Notes: a model not told the origin generated them from the letters alone. 53,527 nt of DNA from Thermoproteota archaeon (GCA_027491785.1 JAOZGJ010000026.1:1-53527), one strand, 5' to 3'. Positions 33,994 through 42,933 are shown, counted from the stretch's first letter. Made by a program: numbers and translations.

Positions 33994-34881
33994 ATGTTAA
34001 ATAAGGTCAACTGTCGGATTCATGCGATGCTAGTGAAAGGCTCTCCGGTAAACAGGGTATCGTTAATATATAATAGTAGTAAGCAAAAGACCCTGAAGCT
34101 AGCTGAAGCTATCGAAAAAAGCCTAATTTCCGCTGGTATAACTATAGTGGATCATAGCTCTGCACCTGATATGGTTATAGTAATAGGAGGTGATGGTACC
34201 CTACTCAGGGCATTCCATCAAATACAAGGGAAAGTTCCACTACTGGGTGTGAAGGATGGGACTTATGGCACGTTATTGGAGGTAGATCCAGATGAAATAG
34301 AGTATTTATCTGATATACTGAAGAAGGGAATGTACTGGCTTGAACAGGCGAGCACAATAGAGACTGTGGGGAAACCTAGGCTTATAGCTCTAAACGAGTT
34401 CCTTATAAGGAGTGGAAAGATAGGAAAATCATCCAAACTTGGAATAGCTGTCGATTCCGTTCCTACGGGTGAGTGCATCTGTGACGGAGTTATAGTATCC
34501 ACTCCAACCGGATCATTAGCATATTCCCTTGCAGCAGGAGGTCCTCTACTGGACCCAAGATCTAGTGACATGATTGTATCTTATGTAGCCCCTTGGCCTC
34601 CAAGCCTTACTTTGGCAGTAAAGTCCTTTGTCATTCCCTTAAATTCTAAGGTAGAGATCTGGTCATCAGAACCTTATATTTATGTGATAGCCGATGGCAT
34701 GTCCCCTGTTAGGATTTCTCCCCCCATCAAAGTCACTGGTTCTAATACTAAGGCAATATTAGTGAGGTTATCTCCAAACCCTGCCGATTTTTACAAGAGA
34801 ATTGCTAAGAGGATGGTACCAAGGAGGCTCACAGGTATAATGGATTACCTAAAGACGGGGACGTCCCCCCAAAATCTTTAA
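33994..34881 (+). CDS. nadK: NAD kinase
   Basis: Phosphorylates NAD to NADP. The 295-residue protein contains SLIYNSSKQKTLKLAEAIE, the hallmark VIVIGGDGTLLRAFHQI (about 53-69) with GGDGT, and VSTPTGSLAYSLAAGGPLLDP (about 168-188), the second conserved nucleotide-binding block. ATG at 33994 lies about 24 bp from an AATATAAAC box (33966-33974), so the message may be leaderless; ATG at 34027 is an alternative. It diverges from gins23. The stop codon overlaps the TATA element of tRNA-Leu. Confidence 0.95.
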   Translation: MLNKVNCRIHAMLVKGSPVNRVSLIYNSSKQKTLKLAEAIEKSLISAGITIVDHSSAPDMVIVIGGDGTLLRAFHQIQGKVPLLGVKDGTYGTLLEVDPDEIEYLSDILKKGMYWLEQASTIETVGKPRLIALNEFLIRSGKIGKSSKLGIAVDSVPTGECICDGVIVSTPTGSLAYSLAAGGPLLDPRSSDMIVSYVAPWPPSLTLAVKSFVIPLNSKVEIWSSEPYIYVIADGMSPVRISPPIKVTGSNTKAILVRLSPNPADFYKRIAKRMVPRRLTGIMDYLKTGTSPQNL

Positions 34882-34883
34882 AT
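34876..34883 (+). promoter_or_regulatory. TATA box of tRNA-Leu, inside nadK 3' end
   Basis: CTTTAAAT, centred 29 bp before the tRNA-Leu 5' end, overlaps the TAA of nadK. Confidence 0.5.
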
Positions 34884-34908
34884 TACCCAAGCTGGATCCT
34901 TCTCATTG

Positions 34909-34993
34909 GCGGGGGTGGCCGAGCCAGGTCAAAGGCGGCGGACTCAAGATCCGCTCCCTTAGGGGTGCGAGGGTTCAAATCCCTCCCCCCGCA
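34909..34993 (+). tRNA. tRNA-Leu(CAA)
   Basis: Acceptor GCGGGGG/CCCCCGC with discriminator A, D arm GCC..GGC, anticodon arm GCGGA-CTCAAGA-TCCGC giving CAA (codon UUG), long variable arm CTCCCTTAGGGGTG and T arm GAGGG-TTCAAAT-CCCTC. It is 85 nt, without intron or encoded CCA. The last 19 bases overlap, antisense, the 3' end of the membrane regulator gene. Confidence 0.95.
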
Positions 34994-36147
34994 TGGGACC
35001 TATTCCCCTCCTCAAGCAGCTCCTTTAATACCGGATTGAGTTCTATCATCTTGGTCTTGCCTAAAGAAGTTCTCCTTATCGCACCTAGAGAATCGAGCCT
35101 TTTTAATACTCTAGAGACCTTACTTTTCGAAAAACCTGTCAGTTCCGGTAGCTCTTTTTGTTCTATTTTTCCGTTCTTACTCATTAATATGTCGACTATA
35201 CTCCTTTCATCTCTATCTAATTTTTCAATTAAGTCTCTGTACTTTGATATATCTTCTTCATCCAATACAAATTCCTCATCTCCACTAGTCCAGCCCTTTA
35301 AAACAGCTCTCTTCTTAGTGGTTCTCCTATACAAAAATAGGATCGTAGAACCAGTTATAATGTTTGAAACTATGATAATTATAGCTATCTCAAGGAAAGG
35401 GAAACTTTCTTCCTTTTTGACTGTCGTACTAGTTACTGGAGTGACATTCTTAATAGGTGTTGTGATAGGAGCCTCGCTTAGAATCTTGAATTCCAAGATA
35501 AAGTCCCACCCAGCTCCTCTTGGTGGTCCAAATGTCCTCCATACCGCAGTTAACCTGCCAGAAAGAGAGTCCATCTCGACTATGCCATTCGAGCCAACCT
35601 TAGTTATACCCGCTCCATAAGGGAGGATTGCTCTCATGGTGGAGGTATTATAGTAAACAGTTATGTTAGGCATGTACATTCTGTAAGCAAATCTATATCT
35701 ACTATCCGATAGCCTTACTAAAGCTGTAGAAGGCTTAAGAGTGAATGTGAAGGATATGTTCTTTATATTTCCCGGCCTTAATCTTTTGGGAAATGTAATA
35801 AGCAGTACGTCGTTGAATGACTCTGTTTTGACCTTCTTTACTGTTATGTTACCAAGTAGAGGCCTGTAATCTTGGACTCCCTTTTTTGGATTCTCCATAG
35901 CGATTCCTATGGGCACTATAGGGAAAGTTATCGAGCCGATAGTCCCATTATATTTATCTGATACTACGATTTCAGCGATTATCGTAATTTTTACAGAGGA
36001 GTTCTCGAAAAGTTCGGTGTTTACATTCATCCTATTTATAAAGGCCCCATTACTTGGTTCACCAGACACTCCAATGATAGATGTGAGCGAGCAGAGCATC
36101 ATGGGGAGCAACATTATTATTGCTAGCATCGTTGCGTTTCGTTTCAT
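34975..36147 (-). CDS. membrane-tethered winged-helix protein
   Basis: No named family recognised. The 390-residue protein has a signal peptide (MKRNATMLAIIMLLPMMLCS), an extracytoplasmic beta-rich domain of about 220 residues with several N-glycosylation sequons (NYT-like NST, NIT), a transmembrane helix (EIAIIIIVSNIITGSTILFLY, about 252-273) and a cytoplasmic winged helix (DRDERSIVDILMSKNGKIEQ...SKSKVSRVLKRLDSLGAIRR, about 310-370). This is a one-component sensor-regulator layout seen in archaea. The last codons and stop lie inside the tRNA-Leu gene on the opposite strand. Confidence 0.82.
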   Translation of the reverse strand: MKRNATMLAIIMLLPMMLCSLTSIIGVSGEPSNGAFINRMNVNTELFENSSVKITIIAEIVVSDKYNGTIGSITFPIVPIGIAMENPKKGVQDYRPLLGNITVKKVKTESFNDVLLITFPKRLRPGNIKNISFTFTLKPSTALVRLSDSRYRFAYRMYMPNITVYYNTSTMRAILPYGAGITKVGSNGIVEMDSLSGRLTAVWRTFGPPRGAGWDFILEFKILSEAPITTPIKNVTPVTSTTVKKEESFPFLEIAIIIIVSNIITGSTILFLYRRTTKKRAVLKGWTSGDEEFVLDEEDISKYRDLIEKLDRDERSIVDILMSKNGKIEQKELPELTGFSKSKVSRVLKRLDSLGAIRRTSLGKTKMIELNPVLKELLEEGNRSHAGGGI

Positions 36148-36233
36148 CGTGCTTCACCTTTTCTCAAGATACATGCGAGACGCACTAAATAACCTTATTA
36201 ATATATACCGGCTCTAGTCGATAGGAGATCTGT

Positions 36234-36644
36234 TTGAGGTCAAAAATTCTCATGAGAAAGATCATTCAATGGATAGATACACTGAATAATAGAGCCTCCT
36301 ATCCAGATGTTGAGATAGTTGTAGAAGGAGCTAGAGATATAGAGGCACTAAGAGGGATAGGCATTAGAGGAAAATTTACCTTAGCGTCTCTCCTACTTAG
36401 AGAGATAAAGAATGAAGGATACGAGAGAGTAAATGATAAGACATTTATTATTCTTACGGATTTTGATAAAGAAGGTATATCACTTTACAAGAAATTAAAG
36501 AGAACTATAACAGAACTAGGAGGTAGAATAGATGACTTCCCTAGAAAGCAGTATGCATCCTTAAAGTTCCCACCTCTCATAGAAGAACTGGAGAGCTTTA
36601 CCAGAAGGAGGGTGGAGAATTGGGATTACCTGAGAATACAGTAG
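36234..36644 (+). CDS. small Toprim domain protein (UPF0292-like)
   Basis: A 136-residue protein made of little more than a Toprim domain: EIVVEGARDIEALRGIGI (catalytic Glu, about 23-40) and FIILTDFDKEGISLYKKL (DxD, about 77-94). Archaeal stand-alone Toprim proteins of this size are annotated UPF0292, and the bacterial relative RnmV cleaves 5S rRNA, so a nucleic acid cleavage role is possible but unproven. TTG at 36234 follows GGAGAT by four bases; ATG at 36252 is the alternative. A TATATA box sits at 36201-36206. It overlaps the next gene by 25 bp. Confidence 0.8.
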   Translation: MRSKILMRKIIQWIDTLNNRASYPDVEIVVEGARDIEALRGIGIRGKFTLASLLLREIKNEGYERVNDKTFIILTDFDKEGISLYKKLKRTITELGGRIDDFPRKQYASLKFPPLIEELESFTRRRVENWDYLRIQ

Positions 36645-37120
36645 GCATTAAGGTGATAATTGAAGCGGAGATTTATCCTACGGAAGACCCTAGAAAAGTT
36701 TTTCGCGCTATAAATACAATAGTCCCTTTTAATGAGGAAATGGATGATGTTGAGATCTCTGGAGATGAGATAAAGCTTATAACTATTAGAAAGGAAGGTC
36801 ATGAATCCTTAATAAAACTTAGATCTTCGCTTAGAAGTAATAAAATCTTAGATACGGCTAGGAGCCTTTTATTAACTAGAAGGCATGAATTAAGGCCTCT
36901 AAGGTTCCATAAGCAGGCAGCTTATGGAGGCAAGGTAAGGCTATGCGATAAGGACGAGATATCCCCTCTTGGGGTAATAACTCTTAGAATAGAATATGAA
37001 GGTGATCCTGTAATCTTAGCTAACTGGCTTACGCCTAAAACAGAGAAAGGAAGACCTATTGAAGAAGCGACGATACAAGATCTTCTTCATGGAACTAATT
37101 CGGATAGAACTAGAGATTAA
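36620..37120 (+). CDS. UPF0201 family protein
   Basis: The 166-residue protein matches the archaeal UPF0201/COG1931 family: IIEAEIYPTEDPRKVFRAINTI at the start, KLRSSLRSNKILDTARSLLL in the middle and RFHKQAAYGGKVRLCDKDEISPLG followed by VITLRIEYEGD near the end (in parts). It has no established function. The TTG start at 36620 is supported by AGGAGGGTG five bases upstream within the Toprim gene. Gene order Toprim-UPF0201 suggests a shared, probably RNA-linked role. Convergent with tRNase Z, overlapping by 11 bp. Confidence 0.85.
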   Translation: MGLPENTVGIKVIIEAEIYPTEDPRKVFRAINTIVPFNEEMDDVEISGDEIKLITIRKEGHESLIKLRSSLRSNKILDTARSLLLTRRHELRPLRFHKQAAYGGKVRLCDKDEISPLGVITLRIEYEGDPVILANWLTPKTEKGRPIEEATIQDLLHGTNSDRTRD

Positions 37121-38018
37121 TAGTCATAAAATCTTTAGCTACTATTATCTCTCCATCAAAGGCCTTAGAAGCTTCTTTTTTAAACTTCGCCAGATCCTCC
37201 TCCCTATATCTAGCACTAAAATGAGTGAGAACCAGCATTTTTACATTGGCGGCTTTTGCAACTTCTCCTGCCTCTAGAGCAGTACTATGCCCAGTCATTA
37301 TGGCCCGATCTTTCAATTCATTAAGGTACGTGGCTTCATGAATTAGCATATCCGCTCCACTTGCTTTATTTATCACGGATTCCACTGGTCTAGTATCTGA
37401 TGAGTAAACCAGAACAGGTCCCTCCCTTGGCGGGCCCATTACCTCCTGAGGTTTTACTATTCTTCCGTTCGGAAGTTTAACGGAATAGCCCTTCTGGAGC
37501 ACTCCTCGAAGAATTGGAGGTACTCCAAGTTTATCCGCCTTCTCAGGATCAAACCGGCCTGGCTTCTCCTTTTCCCTTATTTTAACTCCATATGTCTCAA
37601 AACCGGCATGGTTTACCGGGAAAAATTCTAATAAGAACTTATTAAGGCTAAATATCTTACTTATTTTTATCTCATCGAATGATATTTTAAACTGATGTCT
37701 AGAACCCGTTACATTCTCTATCCTTCTAATTATATCTTCTAAATCAGATGGTCCTATTATATGAAGTTCTGAGCTTTTTCTGAGAATTCCTAATGTCTGA
37801 ATCAGTGGAAGGAGACCGAAGAAATGATCTCCATGTAAATGTGTAATGACTACATTTTGTATCTTCATTAAGCTTTCTCCTGCCTTAATCATCTGCCTTT
37901 GAGTTCCTTCTCCACAATCCAGCAATATAGAGTCACCTAATGTCTTTATTAGTATAGATGGCAATCCCCTATCATTTGTAGGTATGGCAGAACTTGTTCC
38001 CAGGAACCTGACCTTCAT
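37110..38018 (-). CDS. rnz: ribonuclease Z (tRNase Z)
   Basis: Endonuclease that removes 3' trailers from tRNA precursors, needed here because no tRNA gene in the window encodes CCA. The 302-residue short form shows FLGTSSAIPTNDRGLPS, LLDCGEGTQRQM, metal motif ITHLHGDHFFGL (about 59-70), MGPPREGPVLVYSSDTRP, LIHEATYL and LVLTHFSARY. The exosite region EKPGRFDPEKADKLGVP is typical of tRNase Z. It lies one base after the methyltransferase gene, in a tRNA-modification pair. Confidence 0.96.
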   Translation of the reverse strand: MKVRFLGTSSAIPTNDRGLPSILIKTLGDSILLDCGEGTQRQMIKAGESLMKIQNVVITHLHGDHFFGLLPLIQTLGILRKSSELHIIGPSDLEDIIRRIENVTGSRHQFKISFDEIKISKIFSLNKFLLEFFPVNHAGFETYGVKIREKEKPGRFDPEKADKLGVPPILRGVLQKGYSVKLPNGRIVKPQEVMGPPREGPVLVYSSDTRPVESVINKASGADMLIHEATYLNELKDRAIMTGHSTALEAGEVAKAANVKMLVLTHFSARYREEDLAKFKKEASKAFDGEIIVAKDFMTINL

Positions 38019-38019
38019 A

Positions 38020-39054
38020 CTAGGGTAACCTCGCTATCCATAAATGCCTAATCAAAGATCTATGCTCCCTTATATAGAAACTCTGAACGGGTTCATATCC
38101 CGAGTCGATGAAAAGATTCTCATTTAGGTAACCCTCAGGAGATGATATGGCAATCCAGCCTCCTTTTCTAAGATAATCAGGTGATTTTTCAACGAATTTT
38201 CTCACTAATTCATTGGAGCTAAAACCAATAGGTTTGCTTATCCTACCATAAGGAGGATCTGTAACTATCCTATCAACCTTGTCCTCTAAATCCAAATCTA
38301 GAGCATTCCCAAGCATTAACTTAAATCCCTCTAAAAATCCGTATGCAATTAGATTACTCTTTGTTTCAAAAAGCATTCTACTATTTATATCAGCGCCTAT
38401 CACTTTAGCGCCAATAGATAATGCCTCCAAAGCTATACCACCAACTCCTACGAATGGATCTAGTACTACATCATTCTGCTTAGTTCTAGCTAGATTAACC
38501 ATAGCCCTAGCTAGGGTAGGTCTCATAGATGCTGGATGAACGAAAGGCCTGGCTGCAACCTCTTTTATCTTGAATAATGCCCTATCAATCTCATATTCCT
38601 TTAGGAAAATGATAATTAGATCGGAGGTAAGTAGGGCAACCACTTCTATATTTGGATTATCTAAATCTACTTTAGCTCTCGGATTTTTGGAGAGTATCCA
38701 TGAACCAAGCTCTCTCTCAAGGTCTGTTCTCCTTATCCACCTGCAACATCCTCTAATTCTAACTGCTGTGGCTCTAAATCTACCTATAACCCCAGGAGGA
38801 TCTATTTCACTAAGTTTCTCCTTAAGGGTATCTCTAGAGTCCAGTATAACTAGTAATTTTCCAAACTGCTTTGTGAAGGCAAGTCTATCCCTCAATGAGT
38901 TTTTGATAGAGATGTTCATGTCAGCATAAAGAATAAGAGCTGAGTCCACTTCCTTTACTACCCTATAACCTACCTCGAGAGCTTCTAAAACTGCCTTGAC
39001 TTCCTCTCTCGGTAGAGATGGGTGCTCTCCTGAGAGGAGGAATACCTCCCTCAT
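38020..39054 (-). CDS. THUMP-domain tRNA guanosine methyltransferase (Trm-G10/Trm11 type)
   Basis: Predicted to methylate N2 of G10 in tRNA. The N-terminal 160 residues (FLLSGEHPSLPREEVKAVLEALE) are the ferredoxin-like and THUMP domains. The Rossmann methyltransferase follows with VLDPFVGVGGIALEALSIGAKVIGADIN in parts (motif I, about 198-212) and the catalytic IVTDPPYGRISK (about 263-274). The DPPYGR motif is that of Trm11/Trm-G10 rather than Trm14. ATG overlaps no neighbour; NOG1 ends at the preceding base, so the genes form one operon. Confidence 0.93.
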   Translation of the reverse strand: MREVFLLSGEHPSLPREEVKAVLEALEVGYRVVKEVDSALILYADMNISIKNSLRDRLAFTKQFGKLLVILDSRDTLKEKLSEIDPPGVIGRFRATAVRIRGCCRWIRRTDLERELGSWILSKNPRAKVDLDNPNIEVVALLTSDLIIIFLKEYEIDRALFKIKEVAARPFVHPASMRPTLARAMVNLARTKQNDVVLDPFVGVGGIALEALSIGAKVIGADINSRMLFETKSNLIAYGFLEGFKLMLGNALDLDLEDKVDRIVTDPPYGRISKPIGFSSNELVRKFVEKSPDYLRKGGWIAISSPEGYLNENLFIDSGYEPVQSFYIREHRSLIRHLWIARLP

Positions 39055-40086
39055 CTATTCGGTTTCCTCCTTTAAATAATCTAGTAGTAACTCCTTTAAT
39101 ATCGGCAATCCAGTTCCATCCTTGGCTGATATCTTTACAAAAACTATATTTTTTTCATTTAAATAGCTAATTATTTTATTGAATTTTTCTCTGTACTCCT
39201 CCCCCAGATCTACCTTGTTTATTATAGCTATCATATGATGCTCCAGAGAACTGAAGAGCTCCTCAAACAATGAAACTTGCTCCCTTATAGAATATCCGCA
39301 GATTTCAGTGGGGTCAAAGATGTATAAGACAGGGCCTTTTAAGTGCTTTAAGGCCACTATAGCCTGTAACTCGATCTTATTTCTCTTATATAGTGGTCTA
39401 TCAAGCAAACCAGGGGTATCTATGAATTGCACTTTCTTCCCTCTCAGCTCTCCATGCCCGATTATTAACCCCCTTGTTGTGAAGGGGTAAGGAGCTATTT
39501 CAGGTGTTTTTGTAGTTAACTTAGAGAGTAAGGTACTCTTTCCAGTGTTAGGCATTCCTGCTATTATTACAGTTATTATTCCAGTGTCTAAGTCTGGTAA
39601 GTTTCTTAAGGCAGATACCATCTCTCTTAAGAAATCTATTTCTTGGTTCACTCTCTTAAGGACAGAGGATATTCTACCAAGAGCTTCTCTTCTTAATTGT
39701 ATCATAAGATCAGGATCATTCACTTTCTTTATTCTAGTTATATAAATTTTAGATAATCTCTTTATTAATTTAGAGGCCCATTGAACTGCTCCTAAAGAAT
39801 GCTTCATACGGTCGATGCTCGCTGTTACATCAAGCAGCTCTCTATAGAAAGGGTCCAATCTCTCTATGCTCGGAAATTTTTTAACAACTTTATCTAACCT
39901 GCTTGTTATGGTATCAGAAATTACCTGTATTCTTGATACTTCTCTTGCTTTATAGATGAGCAATTTATCTCCCCTACTCCTAATGGGCCTCGATTTTCTA
40001 AATGCTCTTCTAAACGAGATATCCAATATATCATCTACATTTAATGGTATTACAGCCTGCTTGAATGGATTTGGCAATTTAACCAA
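39055..40086 (-). CDS. NOG1-type ribosome assembly GTPase
   Basis: Obg-family GTPase related to eukaryotic Nog1, acting in large-subunit maturation. The 343 residues start with the Nog1 helical domain (DPFYRELLDVTASIDRMKHSLGAVQWASKLI, in parts), followed by G1 IIAGMPNTGKSTLLSKLT (about 176-193), TTRGLIIGHG (G2), FIDTPGLLDRP (G3), IINKVDLG (G4) and KISAKDGTG (G5). The start is TTG at 40086. It lies within a minus-strand run of tRNA- and ribosome-maturation genes downstream of a site-2 protease. Confidence 0.94.
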   Translation of the reverse strand: MVKLPNPFKQAVIPLNVDDILDISFRRAFRKSRPIRSRGDKLLIYKAREVSRIQVISDTITSRLDKVVKKFPSIERLDPFYRELLDVTASIDRMKHSLGAVQWASKLIKRLSKIYITRIKKVNDPDLMIQLRREALGRISSVLKRVNQEIDFLREMVSALRNLPDLDTGIITVIIAGMPNTGKSTLLSKLTTKTPEIAPYPFTTRGLIIGHGELRGKKVQFIDTPGLLDRPLYKRNKIELQAIVALKHLKGPVLYIFDPTEICGYSIREQVSLFEELFSSLEHHMIAIINKVDLGEEYREKFNKIISYLNEKNIVFVKISAKDGTGLPILKELLLDYLKEETE

Positions 40087-40087
40087 C

Positions 40088-41209
40088 TCAAGTTAGGAAG
40101 AACAGCAGCACATTATATATCAGTATTAGAGCCAAAGGAGCTGATATGGCCCATGTTAACTTTCTCGCCAATGCATCATCCCCAAGGTACATGGTTAGTA
40201 ATTCCGATAGGACCAGACCTCCATCTAATGGCAGTATTGGCAAGGCATTCAAGCCTGCTAATCCTAAGTTAAAAAGCAGGAGAAATTCGAATAGCTCTAC
40301 GAGCTGAATGACGATATAACTAGGAAGTGGCACTATTGGCTTATAATACGGAAAAGGCGATAGTCTAACGCCTAAAAATGCAATATTTGGATTATCTGGT
40401 CTAGATCCCAGTTTAACAATAAAGGGACCCCTATCCGTGATCACCCGAACATCTTCTCCAGGATGGTACTTCCTCAACGCTTCTATCAGGGACCTGACAT
40501 CTGTAACTTTATAATTCCCTATTTGCTTAATTATAACATTATTAGGTAATATGCCGTAAGATGGACCATTTTGAAATACATTTTCCACATAGACCCCTGA
40601 GGGAGAATATAAAAATCCAGGAAATATGGAAAGTGCTATTATAATAAAGAGCAACGATGTAAGGATATTCATGAAGATGCCGGAGGAATATACTCCCATT
40701 TTACGTATATGATCAAGTTTTTTTATTGAATCCTCATCCGGCTCTACGAAGGCCCCTATGAAGAGAAATAGAATGAAGAAGGAGATTTTCTTTACCTGAA
40801 CACCTACGTATGTACTGGCAGCAGCGTGTCCGAATTCGTGAACAACTAGCACGATGAATATCGAGAGAAGAACGGGTACACTTAAATCAAACGTCACTCC
40901 TGGTATAACAGGCACTATTCCAGCTACCTTAGGTCCAGAAATTGTACTAATTGTTATCTGAATCAAATATACTAAAGTTATCGCAGAGAGTGCGAGTAAG
41001 GAAACTATACCTAACTTAAGGAAAGGTCCTATAACCCTACTCAACGATTTAAATATTTTTGAGAAATTTTCAGGTGGAAACGACAGTTCTATATAAAATA
41101 TATTGACCTTCAATCTATCCTTGCCTATATATTTACCTATAAGAGATCCAATGAGATAGGCAGCAATCCAGAAGATGAGAAAGTCTACTAGGAAATCTTG
41201 GGAGATCAT
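40088..41209 (-). CDS. site-2 protease family intramembrane metalloprotease
   Basis: Polytopic membrane protease of 373 residues with about six transmembrane helices. The zinc motif VLVVHEFGHAAAS is at about 120-132 and the second metal site ILPLDGGLVLSEL near 325-337, a LPLDGG form of the usual NPDG. Between them a PDZ-like segment (ENVFQNGPSYGILPNNVIIKQIGNYKV) sits in the extracytoplasmic loop. Such enzymes release membrane-bound regulators; the tethered winged-helix protein at 35-36 kb is a conceivable, untested target. Starts two bases after the M20 peptidase stop. Confidence 0.92.
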   Translation of the reverse strand: MISQDFLVDFLIFWIAAYLIGSLIGKYIGKDRLKVNIFYIELSFPPENFSKIFKSLSRVIGPFLKLGIVSLLALSAITLVYLIQITISTISGPKVAGIVPVIPGVTFDLSVPVLLSIFIVLVVHEFGHAAASTYVGVQVKKISFFILFLFIGAFVEPDEDSIKKLDHIRKMGVYSSGIFMNILTSLLFIIIALSIFPGFLYSPSGVYVENVFQNGPSYGILPNNVIIKQIGNYKVTDVRSLIEALRKYHPGEDVRVITDRGPFIVKLGSRPDNPNIAFLGVRLSPFPYYKPIVPLPSYIVIQLVELFEFLLLFNLGLAGLNALPILPLDGGLVLSELLTMYLGDDALARKLTWAISAPLALILIYNVLLFFLT

Positions 41210-41211
41210 CT

Positions 41212-42327
41212 CTAACCCTGAGGTCTAAACAAATGAGCGAGGATTTCAGCTACTTTGTACACTGACGGTAGAAGCACATATTCATCAGCAGAATGGTGGT
41301 TTCCTCCCTGTGGTCCGAATATTACGGGCCTTATCCCTTTCATCCTATAGAGGTAATTCGCATCGGATACTGTCCTATATATATCTACATCTAATTTATC
41401 ACCTATAACCTCCTTTGCTGTTGCTTGAATTTCTTCTATGAAATCATCATTCTCTGATAATTCATATGGTTCCATGAATGGCGTAGGCCTCTTCATTAGA
41501 GATATCTTTATCTTAGCTTTCAGTTCTGGGGTTTTCTTAAGGTGTCTCATAAATTTCTTCCTTATAACTCCAGGATCGTTCCTCGGTGGATAGTGTCTGT
41601 CAAGTCTTACCAAGCATCTATCTGGATGTGCTATGATTAGCTCAGGAGACTTTATACTGAGCGGAGCTACACTTCCCCCTATTCCATCTACCTTAGGTAA
41701 ATCAATAGCCCAGAGGATGATCTTAGCAGCTTCTATAACTGCATTAATTCCTGCCACCTCAGTACCTGGAGCTGCTAGTCCCCATACATCCACATCAAAT
41801 ACGAACCTACCAAAAGCTCCTCTAAATAGCTTCATATTAGTGGGTCCAGCAACTATGGCCTTATCTACCTCCGGGAGTATGCCGCTTTTTAGTAACTCAT
41901 AGGTTCCCCTGCTAAATCCCTCAGCGTCGCATACAGCGGCAAATATAAGTCCTTTACTCTTATCCCACTTTGATGCTGTAATTAGGACCTCCATCATTGC
42001 AGCGAGCATGCTTTTATCATCAAACACACCAAGTCCATATAGTTTATCGTCTTCTATATCGCCCCAAGGGCTTTTAGTCCAATTAGTATATATTTCGAAG
42101 GTATCCGTGTGGGCTAATAGAAGAATGTTATCTTCATCTTTGGCGTTGAGAAATGCTATTACATTACCAGCGCAATCTTTTACCGGTTGATGTATTACCT
42201 TATCCGCATATCTGGAAAGGGTATCCGTTATATAGTAAACCACCTCACCCTCTCTTCCTCTAAAGCTCTTTATACCAACTAGGTCTATGAGCATCCTCTT
42301 TATTCTATCTTGATCTACAAGGCTCAT
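41212..42327 (-). CDS. M20 family metallopeptidase (ArgE/DapE-like)
   Basis: Zinc amidohydrolase/peptidase of 371 residues. Catalytic landmarks are NILLLAHTDTF (about 71-81), LYGLGVFDDKSMLAAMME (metal-bridging Asp, about 94-111), AAVCDAEGFSRG (general-base Glu) and GNHHSADEYVLLP near the end (metal His). A lid/dimerisation domain covers about 180-295. The substrate, whether a peptide, acetyl-amino acid or carrier-bound intermediate, cannot be told. It follows the proteasome beta gene by nine bases, consistent with a proteolysis-linked operon with the site-2 protease. Confidence 0.92.
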   Translation of the reverse strand: MSLVDQDRIKRMLIDLVGIKSFRGREGEVVYYITDTLSRYADKVIHQPVKDCAGNVIAFLNAKDEDNILLLAHTDTFEIYTNWTKSPWGDIEDDKLYGLGVFDDKSMLAAMMEVLITASKWDKSKGLIFAAVCDAEGFSRGTYELLKSGILPEVDKAIVAGPTNMKLFRGAFGRFVFDVDVWGLAAPGTEVAGINAVIEAAKIILWAIDLPKVDGIGGSVAPLSIKSPELIIAHPDRCLVRLDRHYPPRNDPGVIRKKFMRHLKKTPELKAKIKISLMKRPTPFMEPYELSENDDFIEEIQATAKEVIGDKLDVDIYRTVSDANYLYRMKGIRPVIFGPQGGNHHSADEYVLLPSVYKVAEILAHLFRPQG

Positions 42328-42336
42328 TGTGTATCC

Positions 42337-42933
42337 CTATGCGGTCTTAAGAGGTATGTATAGGGTCTTAGGCCCAGATCCAGATATGAGCAATAGATCG
42401 ATGCCATCGCCTGATAGGGCATCTCTAGATATAGCTTCTCTCATTGCCATTTCAGCGAGGTTTAATGCATCATCACTCGATAGATCCTCCCTATATCTCC
42501 TCTCCAGTATTCCTGTGGCGATCTGAGCTCCAGTTCCTACCGCTGCAAACTTCTCCTCCATGAGTCCCCCAGCAGGATCTAAGACCAGTATCTTGGGAAC
42601 ATCATCCTCTAGCCCTCCTACTATGAGCTCAGCATAATATATGCCTTTAAACCTACCTTGATACAGTAAGAGAGAGAGCAGTTTAGCTACATTAGTAGGA
42701 CTAGCCTCTCTCTCATGATCTAACTCATACATAGTCATATTAAATCTGGCTACATCGATAAGTTCTTGAAAATCACCCGGCAAGCCTGCCGTTGAAATGC
42801 CTACCTTGTTATTGAACAGGAAGACCTTTTTAGCAGACTTGCTTAATACGAAAGTACTATAGGATACCCTCCTATCAGCTGCTAGGACGACACCGTCCTT
42901 AAACCTTATACCGATTGCTGTAGCTAGCACCAC
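42337..42933 (-). CDS. psmB: proteasome beta subunit lacking Thr1 (noncatalytic type)
   Basis: Inner-ring 20S subunit of 198 residues starting at GTG 42933 after AGGGTG. Aligning KDGVVLAAD17RR and SKSAKK33 fixes residue 1 as Ala: the start reads MVLATAIGIRFKDG, with Ala where the nucleophilic Thr belongs and no Gly before it. Asp17 and Lys33 remain. Self-processing and peptidase activity are therefore unlikely. Crenarchaeal genomes carry a comparable noncatalytic beta beside an active one, so a second beta gene is expected elsewhere. The open frame continues upstream through tRNA-Thr but that part is not protein. Confidence 0.93.
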   Translation of the reverse strand: MVLATAIGIRFKDGVVLAADRRVSYSTFVLSKSAKKVFLFNNKVGISTAGLPGDFQELIDVARFNMTMYELDHEREASPTNVAKLLSLLLYQGRFKGIYYAELIVGGLEDDVPKILVLDPAGGLMEEKFAAVGTGAQIATGILERRYREDLSSDDALNLAEMAMREAISRDALSGDGIDLLLISGSGPKTLYIPLKTA

